64,000 nucleotides of DNA from Pseudomonas defluvii (lineage in GTDB: Bacteria > Pseudomonadota > Gammaproteobacteria > Pseudomonadales > Pseudomonadaceae): NCBI RefSeq assembly GCF_001695625.1, contig NZ_MBPN01000007.1:31986-95985 (forward strand). Reading direction: 5' to 3'. A program made the translations under genes and the position numbers. Positions 1 to 8,348 of this stretch are shown in pieces. The first letter of the stretch is position 1. Each line of letters opens with the position of its first letter. The notes beneath the pieces were generated by a model, which saw only the letters and a list, made by a program, of their open reading frames with translations, had not been told where the DNA came from and searched no databases.

Positions 1-220
1 CCGAGCGGTATAAGCGAGCGACGGGCTGGACAATCAAGCCAGCAGTTCTCAGAACTCTGGAAGATCACTACCCCTGAGAATCGAGGCAACTGCCTCGTTA
101 AGCTAGACAGAGAACTGATGGTTGGGATTACACCCGTTAGTCATAGTAAAATGAACCAAGCCATAACGTACTATTTCATTGCGCTCACGCAATAAAGCGA
201 TATTAAATACAAGGTTAGCT
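1..220. other. AT-richer leader region without a gene
   Basis: No convincing coding sequence. Three short inverted repeats are visible: GCTGG/CCAGC around 27-43, AGTTCT-C-AGAACT at 44-56, and CGAGGCA-AC-TGCCTCG at 82-97. They may be operator or RNA hairpin sites for the gene at 221. No copy of the TGGCAC motif is seen here. Confidence 0.4.
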
Positions 221-697
221 ATGCAACAAGACAAACAAAGTTCAAAAAACAAAAGCTTTGCATCCAACGCTTTAGCAGTTGCTCTATTAATTATATGTGC
301 CGTAATTGGCATGTTGTTTTATGGCCAAAATATCATGGCCACTGCTACTCAAGGCATGGGTAAACTGGCTGCGAAGCATCTGACTTATGAAATTCCCAAT
401 GCCTTGATTTTGCTTGAGGCCCGTCGCGGCCCCTGTGCCACTATCCCAATCACTTCTGAAGAGCTAATGAAGAGGGGAGCGCCTAAGCAAACAGCGAACG
501 GCTCCCCCTGGACTGCAAGCTTCACCGGAGAGTCTGTCGAGGTCATATACCCCTACAGTGACGAGGACGACTATCGAATGACGAAACATGATTTGTTGAA
601 GGTCATTCAAGAGAGTTCAAATGTTCAAAAGGCTGAGATAGCTGTTGAAGGCGTCAAGGTCACTTACTCCTGCCAGCAGCCGGTAACTAAATCATGA
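221..697 (+). CDS. Single-pass membrane protein of unknown function
   Basis: The 158-residue protein has a charged N-terminus, one hydrophobic segment at about residues 17-34 and a hydrophilic remainder that probably lies outside the cytoplasm. Cys72 and Cys151 could form a disulfide. I chose ATG 221; a TTG at 179 would add 14 residues but has no ribosome site. Its stop overlaps the next start (ATGA), so the two genes are translationally coupled. The layout resembles a minor pilin or pseudopilin, but the conserved Glu5/GFTLIE signature is absent, so no function is assigned. Confidence 0.7.
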   Translation: MQQDKQSSKNKSFASNALAVALLIICAVIGMLFYGQNIMATATQGMGKLAAKHLTYEIPNALILLEARRGPCATIPITSEELMKRGAPKQTANGSPWTASFTGESVEVIYPYSDEDDYRMTKHDLLKVIQESSNVQKAEIAVEGVKVTYSCQQPVTKS

Positions 698-960
698 CCG
701 ATTCCCTAGGCCCTTTGAGCCCCGAAGAAGAAGAAATGATCCGTCGGCATCGCGACGAGAAGGCCCAGCGTGCCGCGGCATTGGCATTCCGTTTGAAAGC
801 CCTCAAGGTGGCCGCTGAGTACGAAGCCTGGCTGCAACAGGATGAAGAGTGTGGGGATTCGTTCTCGACGTTCGTGAACCGATTCGGCTACCAGGACAGC
901 GATTGCCAACCCATGCACGAATACGTCAAGCGAATCCATAAGGCAGCAACTCCTGACTGA
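694..960 (+). CDS. Hypothetical protein, 88 aa
   Basis: Overlaps the upstream stop by 4 nt (ATGA). The N-terminal half is strongly charged and helical (runs of Glu, Arg and Ala around residues 8-45); the C-terminal half holds three aromatic residues and two Cys. No family recognised. It is the middle gene of a three-gene cluster running from 221 to 1351. Confidence 0.65.
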   Translation: MTDSLGPLSPEEEEMIRRHRDEKAQRAAALAFRLKALKVAAEYEAWLQQDEECGDSFSTFVNRFGYQDSDCQPMHEYVKRIHKAATPD

Positions 961-973
961 AGGTAGGGTTTTG

Positions 974-1351
974 ATGGAAGGAAGACAGTTCATCAAGAGC
1001 GTGACCGGGAATTACCCCGTTTACCCCGGCCATCCCCTGGTACTGGCAACTGCGATCATGGAGTTCTACTCCGACTTTCCGACGGCAAATGCGCCTACAG
1101 AACATGGCTGGTGCGCCGCCCTGAGCGATAGCCGCATCCCTGGAGCCGGGGACCACGTCGGTGCCGCAGTGCGCTGCTTGAATATTGGAGCTGAAGGCGG
1201 TTCAGTAGATGAGATGGTGGCCGCCGCGTGCAGTTACTGGGAGCGAGGGCAGGCCGGCGGGCACCATGGATATGTCTGTGCCGGCATCGAGCAGGCCAAG
1301 GCCGTTGAGCCGAAGTTCCGCGAGCTGGCCGAGCGTTGGTTCCCGAACTGA
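974..1351 (+). CDS. Hypothetical protein, 125 aa
   Basis: ATG 974 is preferred to the in-frame TTG at 971. It lies 13 nt after the previous stop. The protein is soluble, Gly/Ala-rich and has four Cys spread over its length with no CxxC pair. No family recognised. The gene is followed directly by a rho-independent terminator, so it ends the first transcription unit. Confidence 0.65.
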   Translation: MEGRQFIKSVTGNYPVYPGHPLVLATAIMEFYSDFPTANAPTEHGWCAALSDSRIPGAGDHVGAAVRCLNIGAEGGSVDEMVAAACSYWERGQAGGHHGYVCAGIEQAKAVEPKFRELAERWFPN

Positions 1352-1368
1352 CCCACCCTCCCCGATCA

Positions 1369-1391
1369 AGGCCCGCCGATTTGGCGGGCTT
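1369..1391 (+). terminator. Intrinsic terminator
   Basis: Perfect 9-bp stem AAGCCCGCC / GGCGGGCTT with a GATTT loop. It ends the 221-1351 cluster and faces the convergent gene that ends at 1443. Confidence 0.75.
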
Positions 1392-1442
1392 CTCGTTCCT
1401 GCAGGGAAGGTCGGGCCCTACGGTTGGGCCTGAAGCTACGCA

Positions 1443-2267
1443 CTAGCCGTAGTGAGGCTCGGATTCATGCCCGAGGTTCCGAAATTTCCGGCCCGGGAGC
1501 AGTTGGAGCTTGAGGTTCGGTTTCGAGTCCCGAGATCGGTCTCGAAGCTTCCGAAAGTGGGGTATCCGAGTATTCAGGGTCATCCATTTTTCAAGCTCGG
1601 GCATGAAGCCTTCGCCAAGCACATCGCGTATGCACTTGTAGATTGCAGACCTGAATTGCAGATCAGAGAGTAACTTGATCTCCTTCCGCCGGCGGTCCCA
1701 CTCGGTTTTCAGTTTCCAACTCCGGGCGCCTTTCCCGTTCTCCTCCAGCTCACGGTTCAGTTCGACCAGGGCGTCATAGGCCCTGAGTTTCGATACCTGG
1801 ATGGCTTGCAGGAGTTGTGTATCGGTGAAACCGTTCTGCTGGGCCCAGAGCGGAAAATCTTGACCATATACACCCGCTTCCCAGAACTTTGCTCGGATCA
1901 CTCCCACAGCGCCCACGATCTCCGGGTACAGCTTCGAGAACTCGGAGAGGTATCGCTCTCGTTGGTAGTCGTGCACGCGCGCCAGGGCGGCCTCGCCGGC
2001 GAGATGTAGAACGCCACGGGCAAGCGCCTGGTCGGTTCGGATTTCCAGCCGTACATGCATCTCGCTTCGCAACACTTCGATCTGCGTATAGAGGTAACGC
2101 TGACCGTCACGGTCTTTGCGAGCCACCGCGGCTTCCAACCTGCGGTTCAGGATTCCAATCGCGCCAGCGCACAGGGCCACGACGGTGCCGTGCCTATAGC
2201 TGCTCCTGATGAACTCCAGGAATCCGGCCTCGCTTTTCAGTGCTGATTTCAGATCAATCCACGGCAT
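1443..2267 (-). CDS. Hypothetical protein, 274 aa
   Basis: One of only a few minus-strand genes. ATG at 2267 is preceded on its strand by GGGGAGA, a good ribosome site. A weak hydrophobic stretch (about residues 28-41, Val/Ala/Gly/Ile-rich) could be a membrane anchor; the rest is helical and highly charged, with a basic C-terminal tail. It stands alone between a terminator and the divergent methyltransferase unit, as a cargo or defence gene might. No family recognised. Confidence 0.65.
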   Translation of the reverse strand: MPWIDLKSALKSEAGFLEFIRSSYRHGTVVALCAGAIGILNRRLEAAVARKDRDGQRYLYTQIEVLRSEMHVRLEIRTDQALARGVLHLAGEAALARVHDYQRERYLSEFSKLYPEIVGAVGVIRAKFWEAGVYGQDFPLWAQQNGFTDTQLLQAIQVSKLRAYDALVELNRELEENGKGARSWKLKTEWDRRRKEIKLLSDLQFRSAIYKCIRDVLGEGFMPELEKWMTLNTRIPHFRKLRDRSRDSKPNLKLQLLPGRKFRNLGHESEPHYG

Positions 2268-2358
2268 AGGAAATCTCCCCTATTGATTCCCCGAGGCTAC
2301 TGCAATCCTGAGGAGGTACATGCTCAAAGGCTACCGCTGATTTCCGGATCGCAGATGG

Positions 2359-2384
2359 TGGCACGGGAGGACCAGCCCGATTCT
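2359..2384 (+). promoter_or_regulatory. TGGCAC-N13-nGAnnAT promoter-like motif (gene 2420)
   Basis: Boxes TGGCAC (2359-2364) and GATTCT (2379-2384). The second box ends 36 nt before ATG 2420. GCCTCAA at 2386-2392 is complementary to TTGAGGC at 2412-2418, which contains the GAGG ribosome site. Confidence 0.6.
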
Positions 2385-2419
2385 TGCCTCAATTGATCAA
2401 CGAACAGGCACTTGAGGCG

Positions 2420-3241
2420 ATGAGCACACAAAACACACAGATCGAACTCGGCCAGTACCCAACCCCGGCCTGGGCTGCAGCCGCGATCGTACGAAAGAAC
2501 TTCAGCCACCTCAGCGCCAAGGATTTCGTCCTTGAGCCAACGTGCGGCCCAGGGCGCTTTCTGCAAGCGGTTCCCCAATATGTGCCGGCGCTGGGGATAG
2601 AGATCGATCCGCATCTCGCTCAGCAAGCACGTGACCTGACCGGCAGGCCGGTCATTACCGGCGACTTCTTCCAGGTGGAGTTCGAAGAGCGTCCAACTCT
2701 GGTCCTCGGTAATCCGCCTTTCGAAACCAAATTCATCGAGCGATTGCTGGATCGTGTACACGGCCTGCTGGTCGACAATGGCCAGGTGGCATTCGTCCTA
2801 CCCTGCTACTTCCTCCAGACAGCGGCGAGAGTGTGTCGGTACAACGAACGCTGGGCCATCCAGCAGGAGATGCTGCCCAGAAACCTCTACGCCGGGCTGA
2901 AGCATCCCCTGACTTTCGTGACGTTCACCAAAGACCAAGAGCGCCTGATGATCGGCCTCAGCCTATACCACGAACTGGCGTACCTGCAGGGCTTGCCGAA
3001 AGATGTGCAGGAGGCCATGAGTCAGGGCCCAGCCACCTGGCGCGAGGTCGTCGGGCAGGCCCTCGATCTGTTCGAGGGTGAGGCCCACCTGAGCCAAATC
3101 TACGAATACGTTGCTGATCGCCGGCCGACGGCAAACCCGAACTGGAAGGAGCAGGTCCGTAAGGTCTGCCAGCAGACTGCGCGCCGAGTGGGCCCCGGGC
3201 GATATGCGAAGCCGGAGCAGCTGGACATGCTGGCCGCATAG
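2420..3241 (+). CDS. Class I SAM-dependent DNA methyltransferase (N6-adenine type)
   Basis: The 273-residue protein has the order expected of an adenine-N6 methyltransferase: a YPTP motif at 13-16 (motif X region), the SAM-binding loop EPTCGPGRF at 39-47, the acidic EIDP at 61-64, GDFF at 81-84 and the catalytic NPPF at 98-101. It probably methylates DNA with SAM as donor. Residues about 195-265 look like a winged-helix domain (HARE-HTH-like) and end in QLDML, close to a clamp-binding peptide. ATG 2420 has GAGG 9 nt upstream and fits the promoter motif; the TTG at 2384 does not. No restriction partner is adjacent, so it looks like an orphan methylase, perhaps for self-protection or regulation. 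Confidence 0.85.
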   Translation: MSTQNTQIELGQYPTPAWAAAAIVRKNFSHLSAKDFVLEPTCGPGRFLQAVPQYVPALGIEIDPHLAQQARDLTGRPVITGDFFQVEFEERPTLVLGNPPFETKFIERLLDRVHGLLVDNGQVAFVLPCYFLQTAARVCRYNERWAIQQEMLPRNLYAGLKHPLTFVTFTKDQERLMIGLSLYHELAYLQGLPKDVQEAMSQGPATWREVVGQALDLFEGEAHLSQIYEYVADRRPTANPNWKEQVRKVCQQTARRVGPGRYAKPEQLDMLAA

Positions 3242-3268
3242 CTGATCGAACATCTGGAGAGACACCGC

Positions 3269-3700
3269 ATGACCACAACCAATCAACAGCAGGCGGTTCA
3301 AGGGAAGCAACCTGAGAAGATCAGCCCCGAAGAACTGCAAGCCATGATCGCCCAGTACCAGGCCGGAGAAGTGATTGCGTCCCGGCTACCCTTCACATTC
3401 CCCTCGGGCTTTAAGCTCACTGAGGTGGTCCCGCAATGCAAACTGTGCGGGAGTGAAATCCGAAAGCAGGACTTTAGGGGGAGCTGGAACCAGGTACTGC
3501 CGGATGTCGTGGTGATCGATGGCCACGGAGTGTGCCGGTCCTGCCGTTGCATCACAGCATTTCTCTTCCGAGTCCGAGGGGAAAGCCCTGTGGTCCTGGA
3601 ATCGATCAGCGATGAAGGCGTTTGGCAGCAATACACCCAGGACCAGACGATGTGGGCGCGGATCAAGCGCCAGCTCCGATTGCTGACCTCCCGCTTCTGA
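3269..3700 (+). CDS. Cys-rich (zinc-ribbon-like) protein, 143 aa
   Basis: Follows the methyltransferase by 27 nt and is probably cotranscribed. It contains CKLC at about residues 56-59 and CRSCRC at about 90-95, the spacing of a zinc ribbon. The N-terminus is Gln-rich. Ribosome site GGAGAG. The stop codon overlaps the next promoter motif at 3698. Function unknown; a nucleic-acid-binding partner of the methyltransferase is possible but unproven. Confidence 0.7.
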   Translation: MTTTNQQQAVQGKQPEKISPEELQAMIAQYQAGEVIASRLPFTFPSGFKLTEVVPQCKLCGSEIRKQDFRGSWNQVLPDVVVIDGHGVCRSCRCITAFLFRVRGESPVVLESISDEGVWQQYTQDQTMWARIKRQLRLLTSRF

Positions 3701-3723
3701 CACACTCCGATTGACCTCAGACT
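3698..3723 (+). promoter_or_regulatory. Promoter-like motif variant (gene 3757)
   Basis: TGACAC (3698-3703, within CTTCTGACAC) and CAGACT (3718-3723). The first box overlaps the TGA stop of the upstream gene. The second box ends 34 nt before ATG 3757. Confidence 0.5.
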
Positions 3724-3756
3724 GGTCTCATCGCTAACACGCCATGGAGCCCCATC

Positions 3757-4233
3757 ATGAGCCTCAATCCAATGATCATGGACGAAGCCAAAACCGAAGT
3801 TCTCAGCTGCCTCGACAACGCGAGCCGGTCAATCCACGAGTTTCACGACGCACCAGCGTTCATGACCTGGTGGGAACAGTACGATTCTGGTGATCTCGGC
3901 CTGACTCACGACCAGAAAATCGACCTCTACTGCCAGCTTCGGGTTGAGGTCTACACCTTCCAGGGCTGCCTCGATGAGTACCGCCGCCTACTGGCGGGGA
4001 AATCCGGCATGGCACTGCAAATCGGCGACTCCCAGTATGCCTACCTCTGCGCCGGCGGGGAGCTGATCGGCTTGACTGTGCACCGGAATAGCACCATCGA
4101 CGAGGCTGAGCCTTACGACTTCGACAGCAGCGCGTTCAATACCTGCATTGGGGGCTGGATGGATGAGGATTTCCGCCAGACGCGCAAATGGATTGCCGAG
4201 CCTTATTTCGTATCGGTGTCGACTCAATTCTGA
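3757..4233 (+). CDS. Hypothetical protein, 158 aa
   Basis: First gene after its own promoter motif; GGAG lies 11 nt before the ATG. The protein is acidic, soluble and rich in aromatic residues, with no zinc motif or membrane segment. No family recognised. A GGGCCTC/GAGGCCC hairpin follows the stop, before the next gene at 4286. Confidence 0.65.
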   Translation: MSLNPMIMDEAKTEVLSCLDNASRSIHEFHDAPAFMTWWEQYDSGDLGLTHDQKIDLYCQLRVEVYTFQGCLDEYRRLLAGKSGMALQIGDSQYAYLCAGGELIGLTVHRNSTIDEAEPYDFDSSAFNTCIGGWMDEDFRQTRKWIAEPYFVSVSTQF

Positions 4234-4241
4234 GATAGCCA

Positions 4242-4262
4242 GGGCCTCTTATTGCGAGGCCC
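4242..4262 (+). terminator. Hairpin between genes, possible attenuator
   Basis: Perfect 7-bp stem GGGCCTC / GAGGCCC with a 7-nt loop and no T-run after it. It lies just downstream of the 3757 gene and 24 nt before the next ATG, so it may only partly terminate, or may stabilise the mRNA end. Confidence 0.4.
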
Positions 4263-4285
4263 GCTTGACCTGCAGGAGGTGGGAA

Positions 4286-4513
4286 ATGGGGCATTCTGAG
4301 CACTTCGAGTTCGTAGACTACCGGGTAGGAGCGTGCGGTGTTGCTTACGTTGCGGCGACCCAACCGGAAATCAGCGCGCTGGCCGTGAAGGTCGGCTACT
4401 CGGGAGGTTTTAAGCAGGTGGTAAAGGCCTACCCACCCTGCCCATCGACAGAGACGCTGAAGAATCGAGCGCTTCGGGAAGCCCTCGAGGATGACGACAC
4501 TATCCCGTGGTGA
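4286..4513 (+). CDS. Hypothetical protein, 75 aa
   Basis: The start is fixed by a very good ribosome site, AGGAGGT, at the right distance from ATG 4286. A longer open frame from 4148 overlaps the previous gene and lacks such a site. Acidic C-terminus. No family recognised. Confidence 0.65.
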   Translation: MGHSEHFEFVDYRVGACGVAYVAATQPEISALAVKVGYSGGFKQVVKAYPPCPSTETLKNRALREALEDDDTIPW

Positions 4514-4564
4514 GGGGTGCGACCGAAGACCCTTTAGCCCCCAAACGTTATCTTATATCATCCA

Positions 4565-4584
4565 AGGGCAATCACCCTTGCCCT
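4565..4584 (+). promoter_or_regulatory. Hairpin next to ribosome site of gene 4598
   Basis: Perfect 7-bp stem AGGGCAA / TTGCCCT with a TCACCC loop, immediately followed by GAGG and ATG 4598. It follows an AT-rich stretch (4545-4560) that could hold a -10. It may modulate translation of the membrane protein. Confidence 0.35.
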
Positions 4585-4597
4585 GAGGTACCCGTCT

Positions 4598-5014
4598 ATG
4601 ATCCTGGTCGTTAAATCGCAGCTCCAGAATCCGGTGAGCCAGGTAGTTTGCGCAACCCTGTTGTTCTTAGCTGCATGGTTCCTCTGGCATACGGACTACA
4701 TGACCGAGCGGAGCGTAATCGCGGTGGTAGACTCGAAATACTCCAAGGAGGACAGTGACCACGCCTCCATTCGATACAGGATTCAAGCCGAAAACCTGTT
4801 TGTCTCTCGCCCCGCCAGCGATGCTGTGATGCAACAGAGCAAGGTGGGCGACAAGCAGGTGCTGATAATGCGCCCATTCGACATGCGTCCCACACCCTGG
4901 GAGACAGGCTTGTTCTTCATCCTCCCGACTATCTGTTTGTCGGCCGGGATCAGCCTGCTGCTTTCCATTGCGTGCATTCGCTTTTTCCCACTGTGCCCTA
5001 ATACCCCCCGATGA
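4598..5014 (+). CDS. Two-TM membrane protein, 138 aa
   Basis: Hydrophobic segments at about residues 14-31 and 105-128 flank a polar loop of about 70 residues. The arrangement suggests an inner-membrane protein with a periplasmic domain. The stop overlaps the start of the next gene (ATGA), which also begins with a membrane segment, so the two products may act together. No family recognised. Confidence 0.65.
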   Translation: MILVVKSQLQNPVSQVVCATLLFLAAWFLWHTDYMTERSVIAVVDSKYSKEDSDHASIRYRIQAENLFVSRPASDAVMQQSKVGDKQVLIMRPFDMRPTPWETGLFFILPTICLSAGISLLLSIACIRFFPLCPNTPR

Positions 5015-5265
5015 CAGAACTTGGATTGGCGACGTTGGTCGCGTTTCTGATATGCGTGCCCTGGTGGTTCTTCGAGAACTACAAGCAGCGCCCTCTTAGT
5101 GAGTTTCCCGACCTGGAGAAACTGATGGGCACCGTATTCCCGGATGACCTTGCAGCCATCCGGGCGAAAGGTTCCCTTAGCCGTGCAGAACATCTCCGAT
5201 ACCTCAAGACCCAGCACAAGGCGCTCAAGGCCGAGATCAAGCGCAGGAGTGGCTTTATCGAGTGA
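5011..5265 (+). CDS. Small membrane-anchored protein, 84 aa
   Basis: Overlaps the upstream gene by 4 nt. One N-terminal hydrophobic segment (about residues 4-20, with two Trp at its end) is followed by a charged cytoplasmic-type tail rich in Lys and Arg. No family recognised. Confidence 0.65.
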   Translation: MTELGLATLVAFLICVPWWFFENYKQRPLSEFPDLEKLMGTVFPDDLAAIRAKGSLSRAEHLRYLKTQHKALKAEIKRRSGFIE

Positions 5266-5510
5266 TTGCTGGCTAGATCGAAATGGCGCTTGCTACAGGT
5301 AACGCCAGGTAAGCAATACGTCGGCAGGTGCTACAGCCGCCCCATCCGCTATTCCCTCTTCATCTTCCGCTTCACCTCATCTCCAGCCGGTGGCACTTCC
5401 CGCCCCGGCTGCTCGCTCCGCTACCTGTCTGTGAATTTCAGCGGGTGGCTTTCGTTGGTACCCAAATTTCGGTCGCGGGACAATCCGGGGGCAATCCATG
5501 GAGAAAACCC
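5266..5510. other. 245-bp gap without a supported gene
   Basis: Open frames here have no ribosome site and Ser/Arg/Pro-rich, shadow-like composition. A TGGCAC at 5394-5399 has no matching second box. Nothing else is seen. Confidence 0.4.
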
Positions 5511-6428
5511 GTGCTCAGACGACACCGAAAGCATCTCGGCGTGTTCGTGATCCTGGCAACGATGGCAGGAGTGATCAGCTTCTGCTGGGGTAGTGGCACA
5601 CCTCAACCCAGCCGATCATCTCTCACACCAAACACCGCCACCGCGCAGAGCGAAACCGAGAAGGACCGAGCGATGACCACTTCCCTTACCGACTTCTTCC
5701 CTGAAAACTCGAAATGGAGCCCGCCCGAGAGCTTCATCAAGGAATCCCGACCCATCCACCAGGTGAAAAAACTCATCATCAAAGGTGCAGTTGATGTCGT
5801 GTTCTTTCGCGATCAAACCCCGCGCCTGGTAGTGGCTGGGGAAACAAAAGAAGCCGTCGAGCGCGTTCATACCACCCTGTCGGGCGACAAGCTGGTCATC
5901 GAGCAGGAAGGTAACGTGATCATCGCCGGAGGTGGAAGCATCAACGTTTCCGGCAACGGAAACATCGTGGTCGGCCGCGACATCCGTATCAACGGCGTGC
6001 AAATGCAGTTCAACGGCCCGGTGGGCTCCATCGACATCAAAGGTGCCTCGATTGGTACCGGCCGCGTTCTGGTTGCCATCAGCCTGCCGATCGCCCCTCG
6101 TGTCCGGGTAAAAGGCAGCGGAGACATCACTCTCTACGGCCTGCAGCAAGATGAGTTCGAAGCGAGTGTCCAGGGCTCGGGCGATGTGACTGTGCAAGGC
6201 ACGGTACAGAGCCTTGAAGTCGAGGTTGCAGGTTCCGGCGACGTCGACGCCCGTGAACTTACTGCGGCAACGGTGGACCTGAGTGTTGCCGGATCGGGTG
6301 ACATCAGCGCCTATGCCAGTCAGTCGGCCCGCGCCCGGGTGGCGGGCTCCGGCGACATCGTGGTGTACGGGAACCCTGCCCAACGCGATCACCGTGTCGC
6401 CGGCTCCGGCAAGATCAAGTTCAAGTAA
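5511..6428 (+). CDS. Head-GIN domain (DUF2807-type) beta-repeat protein
   Basis: The C-terminal ~230 residues form a repetitive beta-solenoid: GSGDI/GSGDV-type turns recur about every 18-20 residues, typical of head-GIN/DUF2807 proteins, which are usually exported and probably adhesive or autotransporter-like. Two starts are possible. GTG 5511 has GGAGA upstream and gives a basic N-terminus plus a hydrophobic segment (about residues 9-27), i.e. a membrane-anchored form of 305 aa. ATG 5673 has AAGGA and lies 54 nt after a good promoter motif at 5594-5619, giving a cytosolic 251-aa form. I list the longer form because of its anchor, but the motif favours the shorter one. Confidence 0.7.
   Translation: MLRRHRKHLGVFVILATMAGVISFCWGSGTPQPSRSSLTPNTATAQSETEKDRAMTTSLTDFFPENSKWSPPESFIKESRPIHQVKKLIIKGAVDVVFFRDQTPRLVVAGETKEAVERVHTTLSGDKLVIEQEGNVIIAGGGSINVSGNGNIVVGRDIRINGVQMQFNGPVGSIDIKGASIGTGRVLVAISLPIAPRVRVKGSGDITLYGLQQDEFEASVQGSGDVTVQGTVQSLEVEVAGSGDVDARELTAATVDLSVAGSGDISAYASQSARARVAGSGDIVVYGNPAQRDHRVAGSGKIKFK
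5594..5619 (+). promoter_or_regulatory. Promoter-like motif (ATG 5673)
   Basis: TGGCAC (5594-5599) and GATCAT (5614-5619), exact 13+1 nt spacing. It lies inside the longer version of the head-GIN gene, so it is either an internal promoter or evidence that translation starts at 5673. Confidence 0.5.
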
Positions 6429-6451
6429 ACCCGGCCCAGAGGAACAGAACC

Positions 6452-7549
6452 ATGAACAATACCCTGACTTTGGCCCGGGACCGAGCCAATGACTTCGCCC
6501 GACTCCACCTGCAGGAGTGTGCAGTTGAGTTGCTGCGCTGGAAAAAGACCTCACTCCTCCCCACCGATGGCCGCGTTCGGGAATTGGCGAAACTCTGCTC
6601 CGAGATCGCTGGCCCCGCTGCATCGCTGAGTCTTGCCGAAGCTACTGTTTACGACCTCGCCCTTCAGGCGCTTAGTACGCCAGATTTCCCAACCAACGCG
6701 CCCCCGATCTCGTCTCTAGATCTGCAGTCGAAGGAGTCCGTTACTTCGCCTCTCCTACCAAAGTCCGACCTACGCCAGATAGAACTTGAATCACTGGATG
6801 ACCCAGGTCGTGTGCTTTTCTTGAACTTCGACATGCCAGGGCTCTCCGTTCGTTACGCCGGTCAAGGCGAGGTGAAGGTGAGCATGCTGGCAGGGAATGC
6901 GCTCCTCCCGATCAGCAAGCAGGACTTCTGGACCAATGTTTCCCACCATTCCTTGGCCGCAGCGCTCATCGTCCTCAAACTCCACCGGCCACAGTCAAGC
7001 AATGTCCAACTGAAGGACATCCTGACAATCCTTAGCGATCTGGAAAAGATGCTGGCGCTGGTCAACTCTGCTCCTCAGATGCACGCCGACGTTGCCAGAT
7101 GGACAGACTGGCTCCACTCCTATCTTTGGTACTGGAAAGGGGAAGAGCAGGGAGAGTGGGCTACCCGCCGCTACAAAGCATTGCATCAAGGTCTGGTAAC
7201 CAAGTTGACCGAGGTCCTCGATTCAATTGCTCAAGAACCAAATGTCTGTCGCTACGCGATCGATACCGATGGTGACGGGGCCGTCGTATCCCAGAGCCAA
7301 GTCGAAGTTCAGGCCTCACCTTCGGTCGTGAGCAGAGAGAACATCGACCGCGCGCCAGCGGATCAGTCTCAAAGACCGAGGTTGGAGTCAGTCGAGGAAG
7401 GTCCAATTCAGCGGGCGCTGGAGATCATCAACTGGATTTCTTGCCGGTCGGACATCGCGCCAAAAGACATGACTCGGCTTGAACGCTCAAGCGAAGAACT
7501 GACTGCATTGCTTGCCACGATTTCGCAGGCCGAAGCCCAGCCTACCTGA
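6452..7549 (+). CDS. Hypothetical protein, 365 aa
   Basis: GAGGAAC ribosome site, 23 nt after the head-GIN gene and probably in the same unit. The protein is soluble and largely helical with a low-complexity Ser/Gln/Pro-rich linker at about residues 275-315. A Trp-rich patch lies around residues 215-230. No membrane segment or known motif is visible. No family recognised. Confidence 0.65.
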   Translation: MNNTLTLARDRANDFARLHLQECAVELLRWKKTSLLPTDGRVRELAKLCSEIAGPAASLSLAEATVYDLALQALSTPDFPTNAPPISSLDLQSKESVTSPLLPKSDLRQIELESLDDPGRVLFLNFDMPGLSVRYAGQGEVKVSMLAGNALLPISKQDFWTNVSHHSLAAALIVLKLHRPQSSNVQLKDILTILSDLEKMLALVNSAPQMHADVARWTDWLHSYLWYWKGEEQGEWATRRYKALHQGLVTKLTEVLDSIAQEPNVCRYAIDTDGDGAVVSQSQVEVQASPSVVSRENIDRAPADQSQRPRLESVEEGPIQRALEIINWISCRSDIAPKDMTRLERSSEELTALLATISQAEAQPT

Positions 7550-7564
7550 GCAGGGGCCTGGTTC

Positions 7565-7590
7565 TGGCACACCCCGAGGACGCCGATGAT
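7565..7590 (+). promoter_or_regulatory. TTCTGGCAC-type promoter motif (gene 7638)
   Basis: TTCTGGCAC with TGGCAC at 7565-7570 and GATGAT at 7585-7590. It ends 48 nt before ATG 7638 and heads the long 7.6-12.6 kb operon. Confidence 0.65.
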
Positions 7591-7637
7591 TGCTTCCGTG
7601 ACATCCCATTCCTCCACCTCTTCAGGAACTGCAAGCG

Positions 7638-8348
7638 ATGAGTAACGAAACGGAAAGCCCGATACCGGCGACCCTCCCCCAGCAGCCGGAGGTTCTCGCG
7701 TACCTCAACTACCACAAGCAGGACGTCGCCGGCCTTTCCTTCTCGCCACTTTCAGGGCGGTGCAAGCAGCTGATGGCCGTTGAGCAGTACCACCAGAGTG
7801 TGGATGCCCTGACGTCCCAGCTGGACATCGCTTTGCAGGACCTGGCTACGGCTCAAGCCGAGCTGCAGCGTAACAAGGTCACCATTGCTGGGATGAATGA
7901 GGCCCATGCCAAGCTCGCAGGGTTGTATGAGGGGGCTCTCTCGCAGATCAAGACGCTTACTGCCACGCCCACCTTCAACCTGTGCCGCTGCGGCGATCAA
8001 CGTCTTCCGGCCGTGACCCTGGAACGCAACTCCCTGGGACCTTTCTGGAAAGCTGCATGCCCCGCCTGCAAGCATTCGGTATCGACCTTCACCGAGCCCG
8101 GCCTCGTCCAGCTGTGGAACGCACTGTCCAAGGTGCCCAGGCCCATACCTGCACCCACCGACGTAGAAGGGCATGTCGGTTTGGTCACCTACACCGCCTT
8201 CTGGAACACCTACGTGTCCGGCTACGAGGATGGGAAGCAGGACTCAAGGGCCAGCAACTGCGCGAAGTACAACCCAAGCGGGGCAGCTCACAAGTCCATG
8301 GCCCTGCTCGCCAGCCTGGCCCAAGCGGAGCAGAACGCCCATGAGTGA
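7638..8348 (+). CDS. Coiled-coil protein with Lar-like zinc ribbon
   Basis: 236 aa. Residues about 45-105 form a coiled coil. Residues 114-163 look like a Lar-type zinc ribbon: CRC at 116-118, CPAC at 141-144, and the closing LWN (159-161) seen in restriction-alleviation Lar proteins. Lar relieves type I restriction in Rac prophage, but the same ribbon occurs in many phage proteins of unknown role, so only the fold is suggested. First gene of an operon whose next gene overlaps by 8 nt. Confidence 0.65.
   Translation: MSNETESPIPATLPQQPEVLAYLNYHKQDVAGLSFSPLSGRCKQLMAVEQYHQSVDALTSQLDIALQDLATAQAELQRNKVTIAGMNEAHAKLAGLYEGALSQIKTLTATPTFNLCRCGDQRLPAVTLERNSLGPFWKAACPACKHSVSTFTEPGLVQLWNALSKVPRPIPAPTDVEGHVGLVTYTAFWNTYVSGYEDGKQDSRASNCAKYNPSGAAHKSMALLASLAQAEQNAHE

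Noticed and set aside
5266..5550. 94-aa plus-strand frame
   Set aside because: Poor composition, no ribosome site and overlaps the better-supported head-GIN frame.
5616..6623. 335-aa minus-strand frame
   Set aside because: Antisense shadow of the repetitive head-GIN gene, no ribosome site.
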